The notes under the pieces were generated by a model. It did not search any database, was not told the DNA's origin, and worked only from the letters and a program-made list of their open reading frames with translations. A DNA stretch of 64,000 nt, taken from assembly GCF_022512515.1 (NCBI RefSeq), contig NZ_JAKWBK010000001.1, positions 744,001-808,000 of the forward strand. Reading direction: 5' to 3'. Below are positions 8,196 through 17,310 of this stretch, one piece after another; position 1 is the first letter of the stretch; every line of letters begins with the position of its first letter. The position numbers were made by a program, and so were the translations under genes. This DNA is from Paraniabella hibiscisoli (lineage in GTDB: Bacteria > Bacteroidota > Bacteroidia > Chitinophagales > Chitinophagaceae).

Positions 8196-8917
8196 ATGAA
8201 AGAAAAAACATGGAATGGATGGGAAAGCTTCATCCTAACGTTTATCAAATTGGGCAAACCCAATGACGGAACAGTAAACCTATTTAGAGGCCAACCTTGT
8301 GCCAAGCCGCTAATACCAAAAATTGCCAGATCCTTTTCCAATCAAAACACAGAAGCTATTGAGAAAAAGATGCTTAATGAACTTAGGCTTAGGGGCTCTC
8401 GTTTTTTGCCGAAGGAAAGTATTAATGATCTTGACTTATTAACTATAGCGCAACATCATGGGATGGCCACTCGTTTATTGGATTGGTCTACTAACCCTTT
8501 AGCTGCATTATGGTTCGCATGTAAAGATCGAGATGAATGTAGCGGTCATTTTTACTTCTATAGGGCCTACAGCAATAATTTTTTTGATCCATCAAAAGAC
8601 GTGGACATATTCAATCTACCGTATACCAAAATATTGCGACCCAAATATAATAACGCGAGAATATTAGCACAAAATGGATGGTTTTCTTTGCACGGCGTTA
8701 ATCAATCTTTCAAAGATGGAAAATTTGAAGGGAAATTTATAGGATTAGATGAAGATCCAATGCATTTTTAAGTATTTACCATTTTGAAATTCCAGCCACG
8801 GAAAAAAATATAATAATGGAGCAACTTGATTGTCTTGGGGTAAATTACGAGTCATTATTTCCAGATATTGATGGGTTATGTAAAAACATCAATATGATTA
8901 ATGGCATACATAAGTAA
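8196..8917 (+). CDS. FRG-domain protein (frameshift)
   Basis: The protein has the features of the FRG domain, named for the N-terminal F/YRG motif. These are LFRGQP at about residue 30, then the helical region ending with LLTIAQHHGMATRLLDWST and NPLAALWFAC. FRG proteins occur often in phage-defence neighbourhoods and near toxin genes, but their activity is not established. The frame breaks near 8769 (TTTTT where TTTTTT is needed). Restoring one T adds a C-terminal part LSIYHFEIPATEKN and ends at 8917, for about 240 residues. No signal peptide is seen, so it is cytoplasmic. It converges on the AbiC-like gene, 39 bp away. Confidence 0.8.
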
Positions 8918-8956
8918 TGTGATGGAAGACCATATTCAAACTTACTGATAGTTACT

Positions 8957-10066
8957 TTATGAGAGAGCATGCTTTAGTTTATTCCAGTCAAAGAAATCTC
9001 TATCTGCTTTAATTTCATCTTTGAATTTTTCTTCAGGTTCAATCCCAAAATCCGCGAATGACAAAGGGAGATTAATGAGTAACTTATACTTCTTGATGTA
9101 CTCCTTTTTTATCCAATCGTTTCCTAATAAGGACATTGAGTTATAATATAGAATTATTTGTTCAAAGTTTGACAATTGAGCCCTCAAAGTTTTTAAATAC
9201 GAATATTTTATTGTTTCGGTAAACAATGGATTATCTTGACGATCTACATATTCAACAGTTTGAAACAAATGCCTAAAATAATGTCCGATTTTAGTTCCAT
9301 GACCGGTAAAAGGCTGATAGACTTGGATGAAGACTGCTTTCTTACCATTATGCTCAACTACAAGGTTTTTATGTGAAGGCATAAGTAACCCAAGTCGAAG
9401 TTTAGCAACTTCAATTTTGGATGCTATCTTGCTATAGCTACTCTTCTCACTCTCCAGTCTTTCTACTGTCTTTATAAAAAGATTTCGGTTACATATTTCG
9501 GTGCAATATGAGAGAAAACACTCTGGGTAGTATGACCTATTCCAAAAAAAATATTAAATATCCAAGATTTGTCAGCTCTTCTTTGGTTAGTGGCCGGGCC
9601 GGTTTATTTGTATCGTGCATTCTCTCAAGAACAAAATAGATATATCTCAACTCAAAATAATAAGTTGTAAAAACCTTTCTTCCAGTTATAATATCTTGTA
9701 TATTTTGTTCTTCGACATTCTCCTGTGCAGTTTAATTAGCTCAAAAAATCGATTTTCAAATCTTTCTATTACTGTATCATTAGCTTGCTTAGCGAACTGA
9801 TTTCTTTGTTCTTTATTAGCTTCATATTGGATATAGAATGCAGCAAACGTCAATATTGCAGCAATCCATGCAATAACTGGTCCCATGGTTCCTCCAAATG
9901 CGTCTCCCATCTGGCCTTTTTTTTCTTGGCTACATAGATAATAATATTTTGCTTGAATAAAATCTGGACCAAGGAAAAATAGAAGAGCACTGGTAATCAA
10001 TAAAAAGGCGGCCAAATAAATTAAAATATTTCTAGATGAAAGCTTCATGTCAGTGTATATTATCAT
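8957..10066 (-). CDS. Putative phage abortive infection protein (AbiC-like), three frameshifts
   Basis: Four frame segments join into one protein of 370 residues when three single-base losses are restored. These lie near 9722 (giving LHRENVEEQNI), 9548 (a T8 run) and 9475 (a T5 run). Two membrane helices at about residues 12-32 and 55-78 lead into a cytoplasmic helical domain with the segment ERFENRFFELIKLHRENV. That sequence and layout are typical of the putative phage abortive infection family in Bacteroidota and Firmicutes. Such proteins are thought to act at the membrane after phage infection, but the mechanism is unknown. An alternative start is the Met at 10048. Three errors in one gene could also mean decay. 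Confidence 0.7.
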
Positions 10067-10143
10067 ATTTGCTCAAAGCGTTGAACAATTATTTAAGCCA
10101 TAATTTAATAAGCTTTGAATAATGCCTTGTCATATGCTGTTCT

Positions 10144-11168
10144 TTATTTCCAAATTTTCACTTTTGAGGCGTCATAGAAAAATAATTCGAGTGGATTCTT
10201 TTTATTCTTCCTGTTCTCCTTAAATGAGTTTGCTTTCTTTATTATTTTCTTATTATCATTACTGTCAGGATCTCCATAAATACTAATAAATAGTTTTGAC
10301 ACCTTACCTTTTGGAATTAGGTTTAATATGTGGTCGTCGTTGTCTGCCAAGGAGTGGCCATATATAAAAAGTGTATTTCCTATTGCTGAAAAACTTCTAT
10401 ATCCTCTAGAAAGATAGTTACTATGTACAATTTTCTCTTTTTTCTCTTTGCTTGTTCCCTCTGAAACAAAAACGGGAAAAAAGCTTTTGTCAAGAGCATT
10501 CCTTATTTGTTCAATAAGTTTGATGCCAGTATTTACCCAAGTGTATTTTTGAAGCTCAGCACCCTCGTCAAATATGTGAAGAGCTCCATGTAAATAAAAA
10601 TATTTTGTGTGTTCGTCTTTTCAATATCCCAAGTGACATATTGTGATTTGCCATTGTCGGGTGTTCTAAATCCATCATCATATTTTATTTTATCATTCTC
10701 TTGGTTGTAATGCATGATTACCCAATAAAGTAGTAAATCATAATTCAACGTATAAATGTTTTGAAAATGATTCAGGAATGAATTGGCTAAAAAATATTCG
10801 TTTTCAGAAATTTCACTTGGATTTTCGGGATGATTTGATGCAATTGTAGTAACCAATAAATTTTTCAATTCAACTGCATCCTGTTCAAGCTCGGCAATTA
10901 ACCTTTTCCTGGCAGGCAAATAAACCTTTAAAACTCCTGCTGCATTAACCAAGGATTTCATTACTAACTCAAAATCTTTAGTTTTAAGTTTTTCAAATAC
11001 TTTCTTAATATCAGGATTTAAATTCTTGAAGTTTGCCCTATCGTAGAGCGAGTCGTATCTGAATGTATCCGGCTTCCAAGAAATACTGAAACCATTTCCA
11101 AGTAACAAATGTTTTTTGTCGCCAGAAATTCTCAAAGCCTCATCAAATGAAATTAGTTTAGTTGGCAT
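10144..11168 (-). CDS. DUF4917 (SIR2-like) protein, frameshift
   Basis: The N-terminal block HLLLGNGFSISW followed by FRYDSLY matches DUF4917, a family related to the SIR2-like NAD-binding fold (GNGFS resembles the nucleotide loop). Further blocks are IYTLNYDLLLYWV and, after frame repair, YLHGALHIFDEG and YGHSLADNDDHIL. These resemble the later nucleotide-site motifs of SIR2-like proteins. The frame breaks near 10597 where TTTTT should be TTTTTT; the full protein is 341 residues. SIR2-like proteins in defence islands often deplete NAD+ after phage sensing, but for this subfamily that is inference. A copy of the cassette repeat lies just upstream (11229-11356), so this is the leftmost cassette of the array. 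Confidence 0.75.
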
Positions 11169-11228
11169 TGTTATATTAAAATGGCATATAGCTCATAAGT
11201 GCGCGAAACAAGTACCATAATTAACCTT

Positions 11229-11356
11229 TTATAAATACTTGCACCGCCTACTCATAGTTTGCTCTAATTATTTAGTGTTGTTAATAGCTATCGGGCAATC
11301 TTTGGTGTTTCCATTGGCTTCCCACAGCAGTTTTGCTAATGTACTTATTTTTCGTG
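11229..11356 (-). repeat. Cassette-array repeat, copy 1 (long form)
   Basis: Long copy of the array repeat, 60 bp upstream of the DUF4917 start. It holds the left arm TATAAATACTTGCACCGCC, the middle GTTGTTAATAGCTATCGGGC, and the core CAGCAGTTTTGCTAATGTAC. It is on the same strand sense as all other copies. To its right the array is interrupted by tandem repeats. Confidence 0.85.
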
Positions 11357-11358
11357 TC

Positions 11359-11491
11359 TTCGTCAAGCTCAGACTGACATTCGTGCCCGATTTTAGTTCG
11401 GTCGGGCAGGCTTCGTCAAGCTCTCCAAAGGAATCCGTTCGACAGACTGACATTCGTGCCCAAACCAGGTTCGGCCGGGCAGGCTTTGTCA
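11359..11491. repeat. Two imperfect direct repeats, period 73 bp
   Basis: GACTGACATTCGTGCCC occurs at 11372-11388 and again at 11445-11461, each followed by a GG[T/C]CGGGCAGGCTT block (11400, 11473). CTTCGTCAAGCTC also occurs twice (11359, 11411). Related pieces recur at 18140 and 19967. No protein-like frame crosses it. It is probably part of a dispersed intergenic element. Confidence 0.6.
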
Positions 11492-11889
11492 TGATCTCCG
11501 GGGAGTCTCCAACAACGTTTTTCGAACCTTTGAAAACGACAACATCGTATCGACATTGGAGCCAAATAAAATCACAGTAATAAAGGATCCATGCAAGTAC
11601 CCATCCCTAATAACAAAAAATCAAAAAAGATGAACAGGAATAAGCATCCCGCTGTAGGATAAAGCAGTAATAAGAAAAACTTCCGTATACATTTTTATGG
11701 GTAAGAACTATACCTGTACAATTGCACCAGGAATTAGTCAAAAACCTGATCAACCAATCAGTTTTAACCACCAAATTGGTCAGCTTTTTTAGGAGGGTCA
11801 ATCCGTTTTAATCATCCAATGTAGTTTTATATACATTTTGCCAGGTCTATTACTCCTCTCAGCCTGTAAAATACAGGTCCGGAGCGGTC

Positions 11890-12281
11890 TTTTACTGGTT
11901 TGCCGGGGTTGTACAACCCCATTTTTGCGGTTCCGAACCCCAACGCCGGGGTTATGCAACGCGTTGGTTGGCGTAATGCACCGCACTGGCCGGGCGCTGC
12001 ACTTATCCGGATAGGTTCAATACTCATCCACACCTATACAACATATATCTGTACATATAGCGAACCCCGCCGATGCGGTTCAATACCCTGCGGTTGGGGT
12101 TATACAACCTATCCTTCGGGGCAAACAACCGGGGTAGCGGGGTGTAACACCGGGCAGGACAGGTTCCTTATCCATCCAGACCTATAAAACATATATCCGG
12201 ACATATAGCGAACCGCGCCGGTGCGGTTCAATACCCTGCGGTTGGGGTTATACAACCTATTTCTCGGGGTAAACAACCGGA
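11890..12281. repeat. Tandem repeat tract with many short palindromes, 148 bp period
   Basis: Two 108-bp units, 12025-12132 and 12173-12280, are nearly identical and start 148 bp apart. Shared pieces include ACATATAGCGAACC, GCGGTTCAATACCCTGCGG and TTGGGGTTATACAACCTAT. A more diverged third unit precedes them (about 11890-12024). Short palindromes recur, the clearest being GGGGTTGTACAACCCC near 11907-11922. Frames are open on both strands across the tract but only encode the repeat, so I do not call a gene. The 11492-11889 stretch to the left holds nothing I can identify. Confidence 0.7.
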
Positions 12282-12289
12282 AAGAAGCA

Positions 12290-12332
12290 ATAAAAAGCCC
12301 CGCCGGAAGTGGATGATACTTCGCTGACGGGG
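12290..12332 (-). terminator. Rho-independent terminator
   Basis: On the minus strand an arm beginning CCCCGTCAGCGAAGT pairs, with small mismatches, with ACTTCCGGCGGGG after a 7-nt loop. CTTTTTATT follows. It sits 26 bp past the stop of the 12358-12839 gene and should end its transcript. Confidence 0.7.
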
Positions 12333-12357
12333 TATTCCCAGTTTTCCAACACTCCGG

Positions 12358-12839
12358 TTAACCAGCCGGATTTTCTGTGGCAGGCTTACCTGCTTTCACA
12401 AAAACTGTTTCAGTCCGGCCCACTTTTCTTCGTAGCCCGGCTCATTGCTGCCTGCCTTATAAGCGGTAAAAGCATAATCGGTAAGGGCAGATTGATAATT
12501 GTCGTAATCGTGCAGGGTTTTGGCATTGTTCAACCGGTCTACCAGGTTGTTCAACCTCGAAATAATGCCTTCGTAATTGGTGCGACTCTGGTAGTCAGCA
12601 TTAAACTCGCTCCAGTCTACTTCGGTGGCCGATAAGCTCGTCTGGCTAAGGTTATAATCTCTAACCTTGTTAATAAACAGCTTGTTTTGCTCGTTTACAC
12701 TGCCATACTTACGCCGCTCATCGGGCGTGAGGTTAATGTTTACGGCCGTTAATACTTGTTCTAGCTGGTTGAGCGCGCTCTGCGCCTGTGCTACCTGATC
12801 TGCGCTCAGGTGCACATTGTTAAGGTTGCTGATTGGCAT
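12358..12839 (-). CDS. Hypothetical helical protein (probable frameshift at C-terminus)
   Basis: A soluble, strongly helical protein of about 160 residues. It begins MPISNLNNVHLSADQVAQAQ and continues with heptad-like runs (ALNQLEQVLTAVN, IISRLNNLVDRLNN) and a conserved-looking end HDYDNYQSALTDYAFTAYK. I have the impression of a family common in Bacteroidota, sometimes in several copies per genome, but its function is unknown. As read, it stops at 12396 after LKQFL. Adding one T in the run near 12403 extends it to KQFFVKAGKPATENPAG with a stop at 12358, directly before the terminator, which I think is correct. No signal peptide is present. Confidence 0.6.
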
Positions 12840-13012
12840 AATTTTTCATTTTTGGCCCATTTAGGTGTGAGCCGGGTTAAAAATTTGTTTTTCGGTTAAC
12901 AGGGTGCAATGTTAGCATTGCTACTGTTAGCAACTCTAATATAGAACAAAATATGAATAAGTAAAATTTAAAATTTGTATAAAATTACCTGGAGGTTAGG
13001 CGAGGACGGTTA

Positions 13013-13100
13013 GCCTGGTTGGTTGCGTACCTATGGCACGCGTAACCTGGCTATTTTGGCTTTCTACCAATGGTTGTCCCTGACGGGACCTAAACAACAG
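13013..13100. repeat. REP-like palindromic element
   Basis: Within the 390-bp gene-free stretch 12840-13229. GTCCC tgac GGGAC at 13076-13089 is a tight hairpin flanked by TTG and CAA. Just before it, GGTTGCGT and ACGCGTAACC (13020-13048) form a weaker pair. Sequences of this style (CTACCAATGGTTGTCCC) are frequent in Bacteroidota intergenic DNA. The rest of the stretch is AT-rich with no gene. Confidence 0.5.
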
Positions 13101-13170
13101 GAATATCCGTGCTGTGTTGCCGGAATATACTTTTAGACATTAAAACATATTTTGCTTTTTTGCAGTTGCA

Positions 13171-13203
13171 GGTGTTTGTCACCAGCAAGCCTTGATCGGT
13201 TGG
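13171..13203. repeat. Dispersed short repeat TCACCAGCAAGCC (copy A)
   Basis: GTTTGTCACCAGCAAGCC followed by a CGGTTGG block. Three relatives lie at 23721-23756, 25274-25336 and 27488-27534, all between genes and in the same orientation. Confidence 0.55.
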
Positions 13204-13229
13204 TAGTCCCAACCATGGCGAAAAAATCA

Positions 13230-13958
13230 TTAGAACTTAAATAGCTCATCAATATTCATATTATCGTGCAAGCCATTATCCTTCTCAAATACAATTTTTC
13301 GATCTTTCAATGAATACCAGACTTTCCAATCCAAAGGCTTATGGTAAATTCCAAACCTGTCATTATCGAACCATTTGTTGGTCCTTACAAGTTTATAAAT
13401 AGAATCATACCACCACCAGTTACGTTTATCAAAAAGCTTAATAGTTTGAGATTTGTCCTCTATTAAAAACGTAACATACAAACTGGTGACCAGATCAGTC
13501 TTTTCAATATATAGTTTCGCGGATTTCTTTTTATCTCTTGACGTTTTGAATGGATAATCTATTCTGAATTTAAATTTGCTTTCTATAACTTCCGTATACG
13601 CTCTTTCGAACACAGAGTTGTCCCAGCTGTATTCATTACTTAATTGAAGCATACAATTATGAATAGTATCAAGAAAATATTGATACTTTTCCTGTTGATT
13701 GAGGCTTAAGTATTTTTGATAAATAAATTCAGTTGCTATCAATTTCAACGAACCGTCAGTCCAGGTTCTATCCCAAATTTTGTAATATGATGGATCAATA
13801 CTTACACGGGTTGTGTTAGGCGGCTTGTAACCATACATTTTACTTATATACAAGTCACTGATGTAATTCTGAAGAGCCCTTTCCTGCCAATACTCTGGCG
13901 AGCCGGGTAGATATTGAGTTTCTGCGTATAGAGTTATGTCCGAAAAAGGAGTGCTCAT
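13230..13958 (-). CDS. Hypothetical cytoplasmic protein in cassette array
   Basis: An uninterrupted 242-residue protein of unknown family. It has no signal peptide or membrane helix. It is rich in Tyr, Trp, Asp and Lys (for example SPEYWQERALQNYISDLYIS and KRNWWWYDSIYKL), with alternating strand-like segments in the second half (KLYIEKTDLVTSLYVTFLIE). The size and aromatic/acidic character resemble orphan immunity-type proteins, but I cannot match a named family. Copy 2 of the array repeat lies 182 bp upstream of its start, farther than in the other cassettes. Base composition is visibly more AT-rich than the flanking chromosome genes. Confidence 0.6.
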   Translation of the reverse strand: MSTPFSDITLYAETQYLPGSPEYWQERALQNYISDLYISKMYGYKPPNTTRVSIDPSYYKIWDRTWTDGSLKLIATEFIYQKYLSLNQQEKYQYFLDTIHNCMLQLSNEYSWDNSVFERAYTEVIESKFKFRIDYPFKTSRDKKKSAKLYIEKTDLVTSLYVTFLIEDKSQTIKLFDKRNWWWYDSIYKLVRTNKWFDNDRFGIYHKPLDWKVWYSLKDRKIVFEKDNGLHDNMNIDELFKF

Positions 13959-14139
13959 GATTTTAGTGTTGTTCGGGGTTTTATATCTGAAACGAAAATC
14001 GTCGGATAAGAATCTTATTAATTATTAGCTGTTACCTGAGTTATCTTTTCCCTTCGCTGAATAAAAAGGCCTTTCAGAAGGCTTATCAAATATTCTTTTT
14101 ATATACTCAAAGTTGTCGGTCATCTGTTAAGGTGCGTGC

Positions 14140-14205
14140 ATTAATGCCATCTCTGGTGTTTCCGTTGACTCTCACAGCAGTTTTGCTAATGTAGTTGTTT
14201 ATTCT
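14140..14205 (-). repeat. Cassette-array repeat, copy 2 (short form)
   Basis: Contains CTCTGGTGTTTCCGTTG and CAGCAGTTTTGCTAATGTAG. Its right end overlaps the TAA stop (14199-14201) of the next gene. The left arm seen in long copies is missing or very diverged. Confidence 0.8.
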
Positions 14206-14932
14206 ACAATAATTCTATCGATTTTATTTCCAACCGGGATTTGCCCAATTTTTTGAAAAGCATCAAGGATTTGCCGCTTTGATGTTTCAAAATCGTTATC
14301 CTGGAAATCCAGTATTGCTATTATTTCATTATTACTATCTGATTCCTTTTTGTCTTCTTCATTAGTTAATTCAGAAATGTAAGTGTCTTTAATTGACGCT
14401 GATAATATCTTTTCAATTTCTTCAATTTCGTCTTCGAGTATTTTTTCGCTACAGCATATAGTAAAGGTTAAATCAGGATAAAGTGTATAATCATATTCGA
14501 TTAAAAAATTAGCGCCGACCTGCTCTTTTGAATAAATATTTCTGGGCTTTAAATACGGTGTATAGTTTTCTGCATTAAAGTCTGTACACCATCCAAACTC
14601 AATATTTTCATTATTCCAAATATCAAGTTCGGAGCACTTTCTAAGTTCACATTTTCCAAAGGCTTCCAATAAGCTGTCGCAGGAGTGGCAAATGCAACAG
14701 GATCGGTTATATAAACAAGAGCAAATGCATAACCATCTTTATAAATGGTTTTCATGGGAAGCAAGCCTGCCGTTAATAGAAATTTAGGACGTTTGATCTC
14801 GTGCGTGACATCTAACATTAAATAAAATTTCTCTTGTAATTGTGACGCCATTACTTCCCGAAAGGAATTGGAAAAACGACCAGCCTCCTTTGTAAAAGTT
14901 GCCCACTTATGATATTTAAAATCTTCTTCCAT
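14199..14932 (-). CDS. Hypothetical acidic protein in cassette array (frameshift)
   Basis: Two overlapping frames join near 14650 by restoring one base (NLE then KCSELDIWNNENIEFGW), giving about 244 residues. The N-terminal part (MEEDFKYHKWATFTKEAG) and a beta-rich middle (KFLLTAGLLPMKTIYKDGYAF) lead to an acidic C-terminus with ILEDEIEEIEKIL and IIAILDFQDNDFE. It has no signal peptide. The family is not recognised. The acidity, size and place between two array repeats fit an immunity-like cassette gene, which is inference from context. Repeat copy 3 starts 38 bp upstream of its ATG at 14932. Confidence 0.6.
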
Positions 14933-14969
14933 AATAGAGTTGTGGTAACCTGGAAAGTACGAAATGAGT

Positions 14970-15118
14970 TTACAAATATTTACAACGCCTACCCTGATAC
15001 CGCTTTAATTGTCAATAATATTTTTATTAGCTCATAGGCAATCTCCGGTGTTTCAATTGGCTCCCAAGCAGTTTTGCTAATGTACTTATTTTTTGTAAAA
15101 CGAGATACCGTTTTCCGT
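14970..15118 (-). repeat. Cassette-array repeat, copy 3 (long form)
   Basis: Full-length copy. The left arm reads TACAACGCCTACCCTGATAC, the middle TTTAATTGTCAATAATATT, the core AAGCAGTTTTGCTAATGTAC, and the right arm GTAAAACGAGATACCGTTTT. It starts 38 bp from the gene at its left. Confidence 0.9.
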
Positions 15119-15142
15119 ACTTAAGAAGGTGTACATTCTTGA

Positions 15143-15183
15143 GGAGATTCCTCGGCTCCACTCCGTTGCGCTCGGAATGACGG
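15143..15183. repeat. Dispersed imperfect palindrome (copy 2 of 3)
   Basis: GGAGATTCCTCGGCTCC followed by GTTGCGCTCGGAATGACGG. It is related to 6067-6104 and 28415-28473. The arms CCTCGG and CTCGG/CGGAAT give partial self-complementarity. It lies between array repeat 3 and the next gene's stop. Confidence 0.5.
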
Positions 15184-15272
15184 TAGCAGGCGTTCTTCCA
15201 TCCGGGCATCGGTGGCATTAACAACTCCTCTCCGCCCCGCTTTGCCCTTACCATTTCAGGCAGCGCGTTGTT

Positions 15273-16102
15273 TCATTCCAAAATCAGTTTGCCGTCTTCT
15301 TTCAAAATTTCCTTTCCGTCTTTCATTATATAAAGTCTGATTTCGGACATACTTGGGTTTTCAACCATAGTTCGGTAAACTTTGTAAGTATAATGTTCGT
15401 TTACAAAAGTAAAAACGTGGTTTCCTCCGCTTCCTTCAAATACTTTCTCGCCATCGGTTAAAATGATATCTGGCTTTGAAGATTCTTTTTCGCCCACCTT
15501 CCAGGAAGCATAGCGGTATTTATAATTCGCTAACTCGTCAATCCGGATATGGTATTTCTTTGTTTGTATTTTGTAGGTAGGACTTACCAATGTTTTTAAT
15601 GAAGTGTGCAGGTTTTCCTTGTCTTTAATAATTAGCGTTTCCCTTAATTTTTTTCAATCTCACTCTGATAGTTTACCGCAGTTATGACGGCGTCACTATA
15701 GCCCAGCCACACAAGGCCATTGTCTAGCATAACTCCTTGCCAACCCACAGCCGACCATTGCTCCAATTTGGAATTGGCAATTTTATCAATAAGAGTGGTG
15801 TCAAACACCTCGTTGAACCGCTGTTTAAAGGTTTCTTTGTCTCTAATGGGCGGTATTGGATATTCCCTGTGTAAAGGATAATTTATTCTGTTGGCAATTT
15901 TGTCAATGTTGTTCTCTTTAAATAAAGCGATAATAGTTTTAACACGCTCAGTTTGCTCTTCGGTAAGATCTACCTGTCTTACTTGTTTGCCCGCCGTGTC
16001 AACCGGTTGTTTGTGGGTTGTTACGGTGTTTTTACTGCTGTTTTGATTACAGCTCAACAGCAAAACTGCCAGTGCTATTATTGTTAGTGTACAATGTTTC
16101 AT
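15273..16102 (-). CDS. Hypothetical lipoprotein in cassette array (frameshift)
   Basis: One gene of about 276 residues after restoring an A in the run near 15650 (SEIEK runs on into KLRETLIIKD). The N-terminus MKHCTLTIIALAVLLLSCNQ is a lipoprotein signal with Cys at 18, so the protein is exported and lipid-anchored. A Thr/Gln/Lys-rich linker and a helical segment (TEEQTERVKTIIALFKENN) follow, then a C-terminal beta-rich domain (NHVFTFVNEHYTYKVYRT). The family is not recognised. It shares its cassette with the lipoprotein gene at 16284; no array repeat separates the two. A periplasmic or outer-membrane role is expected from the signal only. Confidence 0.6.
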
Positions 16103-16283
16103 TTTGTGTTTAGTATGGGTTTCGTATGATTGCCGATGCTTTTTGGTTTTGCGTTCCGGCAGGCTAGGAACCCAAAATTGTTAATGGCCGGTTGCTTTCT
16201 CACTTTTATTTGTCCGTCCGATAATAATTAATATTTCCTGTGAACTCCTATGGTCGCCGTCCTGGTCTGTTGTTCCCCTCTCG

Positions 16284-17108
16284 TCAGTTGTCCAGTCCAT
16301 ATTTCTGTTTTGCTTTAAAATGTCCCGTTTGTTTGTCGTAAAGGAAAATATATTTTATTGAAATTCTGTCCGCCGGATTTTCAATTGTAAATGGTTTCCC
16401 ATTCTCAACGTCATACCACAAACTGTCTTTTGTATATTTTCCTAACATCAACTTTTGTCCAGTAAATACGATATCGTTGAAGCCATCTTTGTTTTCGTCT
16501 TTAAACCCAATTTTAAGTTCGTTGGGTTCAAACACAGAAAGGTCTTCGTGAGCATCATAAGTCTGAACGTCATAGTCGAAATAGCCCTCATAAACATTCT
16601 GTAAAGTGTCTGAAGATATTCTATAAATTTCGTGTCCGCCATTTCCTTTTGCTGTTGCAGTAACTGTCAATAGAAATGGGTTTTGATTTGGAAAAATTGT
16701 AACGAAGTCAAACCGTTGTCTCGATAACGATTTTACCAACCCGCCTTCTGTTGTCAAGAGTAGTCGATATTTCCAAGGATAAGTAGCCATACAACCATCT
16801 CCGTAGTCATACTCAATAAAAATGTAGTCGTTGTCCGAGCCGTAAATTTTTACTTTTTTATAATTCATGATTTTTTCGTTTGCCTTTTGAGAAGGGCTTT
16901 CGTCAACTTCAAGTCCAAAAACTTGTCGCAGGTCAGCAATGAATTTGGTAGTATCTTTTATTGTCGGAAAGTCGGCAACTTGTCTAAATACTGTATCTGC
17001 TTTTTCTTGAGTTTCTGTCACAGGTAATTTTTCGTCTTTCGGTGTCTGTTTGTTAACACAACCAAAAGTCGTCAAAGTCAAAATTATCAATATGAGCAGC
17101 GTCTTCAT
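16284..17108 (-). CDS. Hypothetical lipoprotein with FG-GAP-like motif
   Basis: Clean 274-residue frame. MKTLLILIILTLTTFGCVNK is a lipoprotein signal peptide with Cys at 17. After a charged linker, strand-rich sequence dominates (KVKIYGSDNDYIFIEYDYG, PFLLTVTATAKG). A single aspartate-rich loop DENKDGFNDIVF matches the DxNxDGxxDI calcium-binding pattern of FG-GAP/integrin-type repeats. The function is unknown. It is the first gene of its cassette: repeat copy 4 begins 51 bp upstream of its ATG, and the 15273-16102 lipoprotein follows. Confidence 0.6.
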   Translation of the reverse strand: MKTLLILIILTLTTFGCVNKQTPKDEKLPVTETQEKADTVFRQVADFPTIKDTTKFIADLRQVFGLEVDESPSQKANEKIMNYKKVKIYGSDNDYIFIEYDYGDGCMATYPWKYRLLLTTEGGLVKSLSRQRFDFVTIFPNQNPFLLTVTATAKGNGGHEIYRISSDTLQNVYEGYFDYDVQTYDAHEDLSVFEPNELKIGFKDENKDGFNDIVFTGQKLMLGKYTKDSLWYDVENGKPFTIENPADRISIKYIFLYDKQTGHFKAKQKYGLDN

Positions 17109-17158
17109 ACAATTACTGGTAACTCGAAAATATCCGAAAAGTATCGCTCATTAATTGT

Positions 17159-17297
17159 TTATAAACGCTTACAACACCTACCGATCTTTCTCTTTAATTG
17201 TTATCAATATTGTTAATAGCTACCGGGCAATGTTTGGTGTTTCCACTGGCCTCCCAAAGCAGTTTCGCTAATGTACTTATTTTCTAAAACAATATGT
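17159..17297 (-). repeat. Cassette-array repeat, copy 4 (long form)
   Basis: Carries TATAAACGCTTACAACACC, the middle TTGTTAATAGCTACCGGGC, and the core AAGCAGTTTCGCTAATGTAC. Its right end is 14 bp from the stop codon of the next gene. Confidence 0.9.
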
Positions 17298-17310
17298 GGC
17301 TACAGCTTCG

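Noticed and set aside
11900-12187. A 95-codon plus-strand gene and overlapping minus-strand frames
   Set aside because: They merely translate the tandem repeats; frames are open on both strands and have no start signals or protein-like composition.
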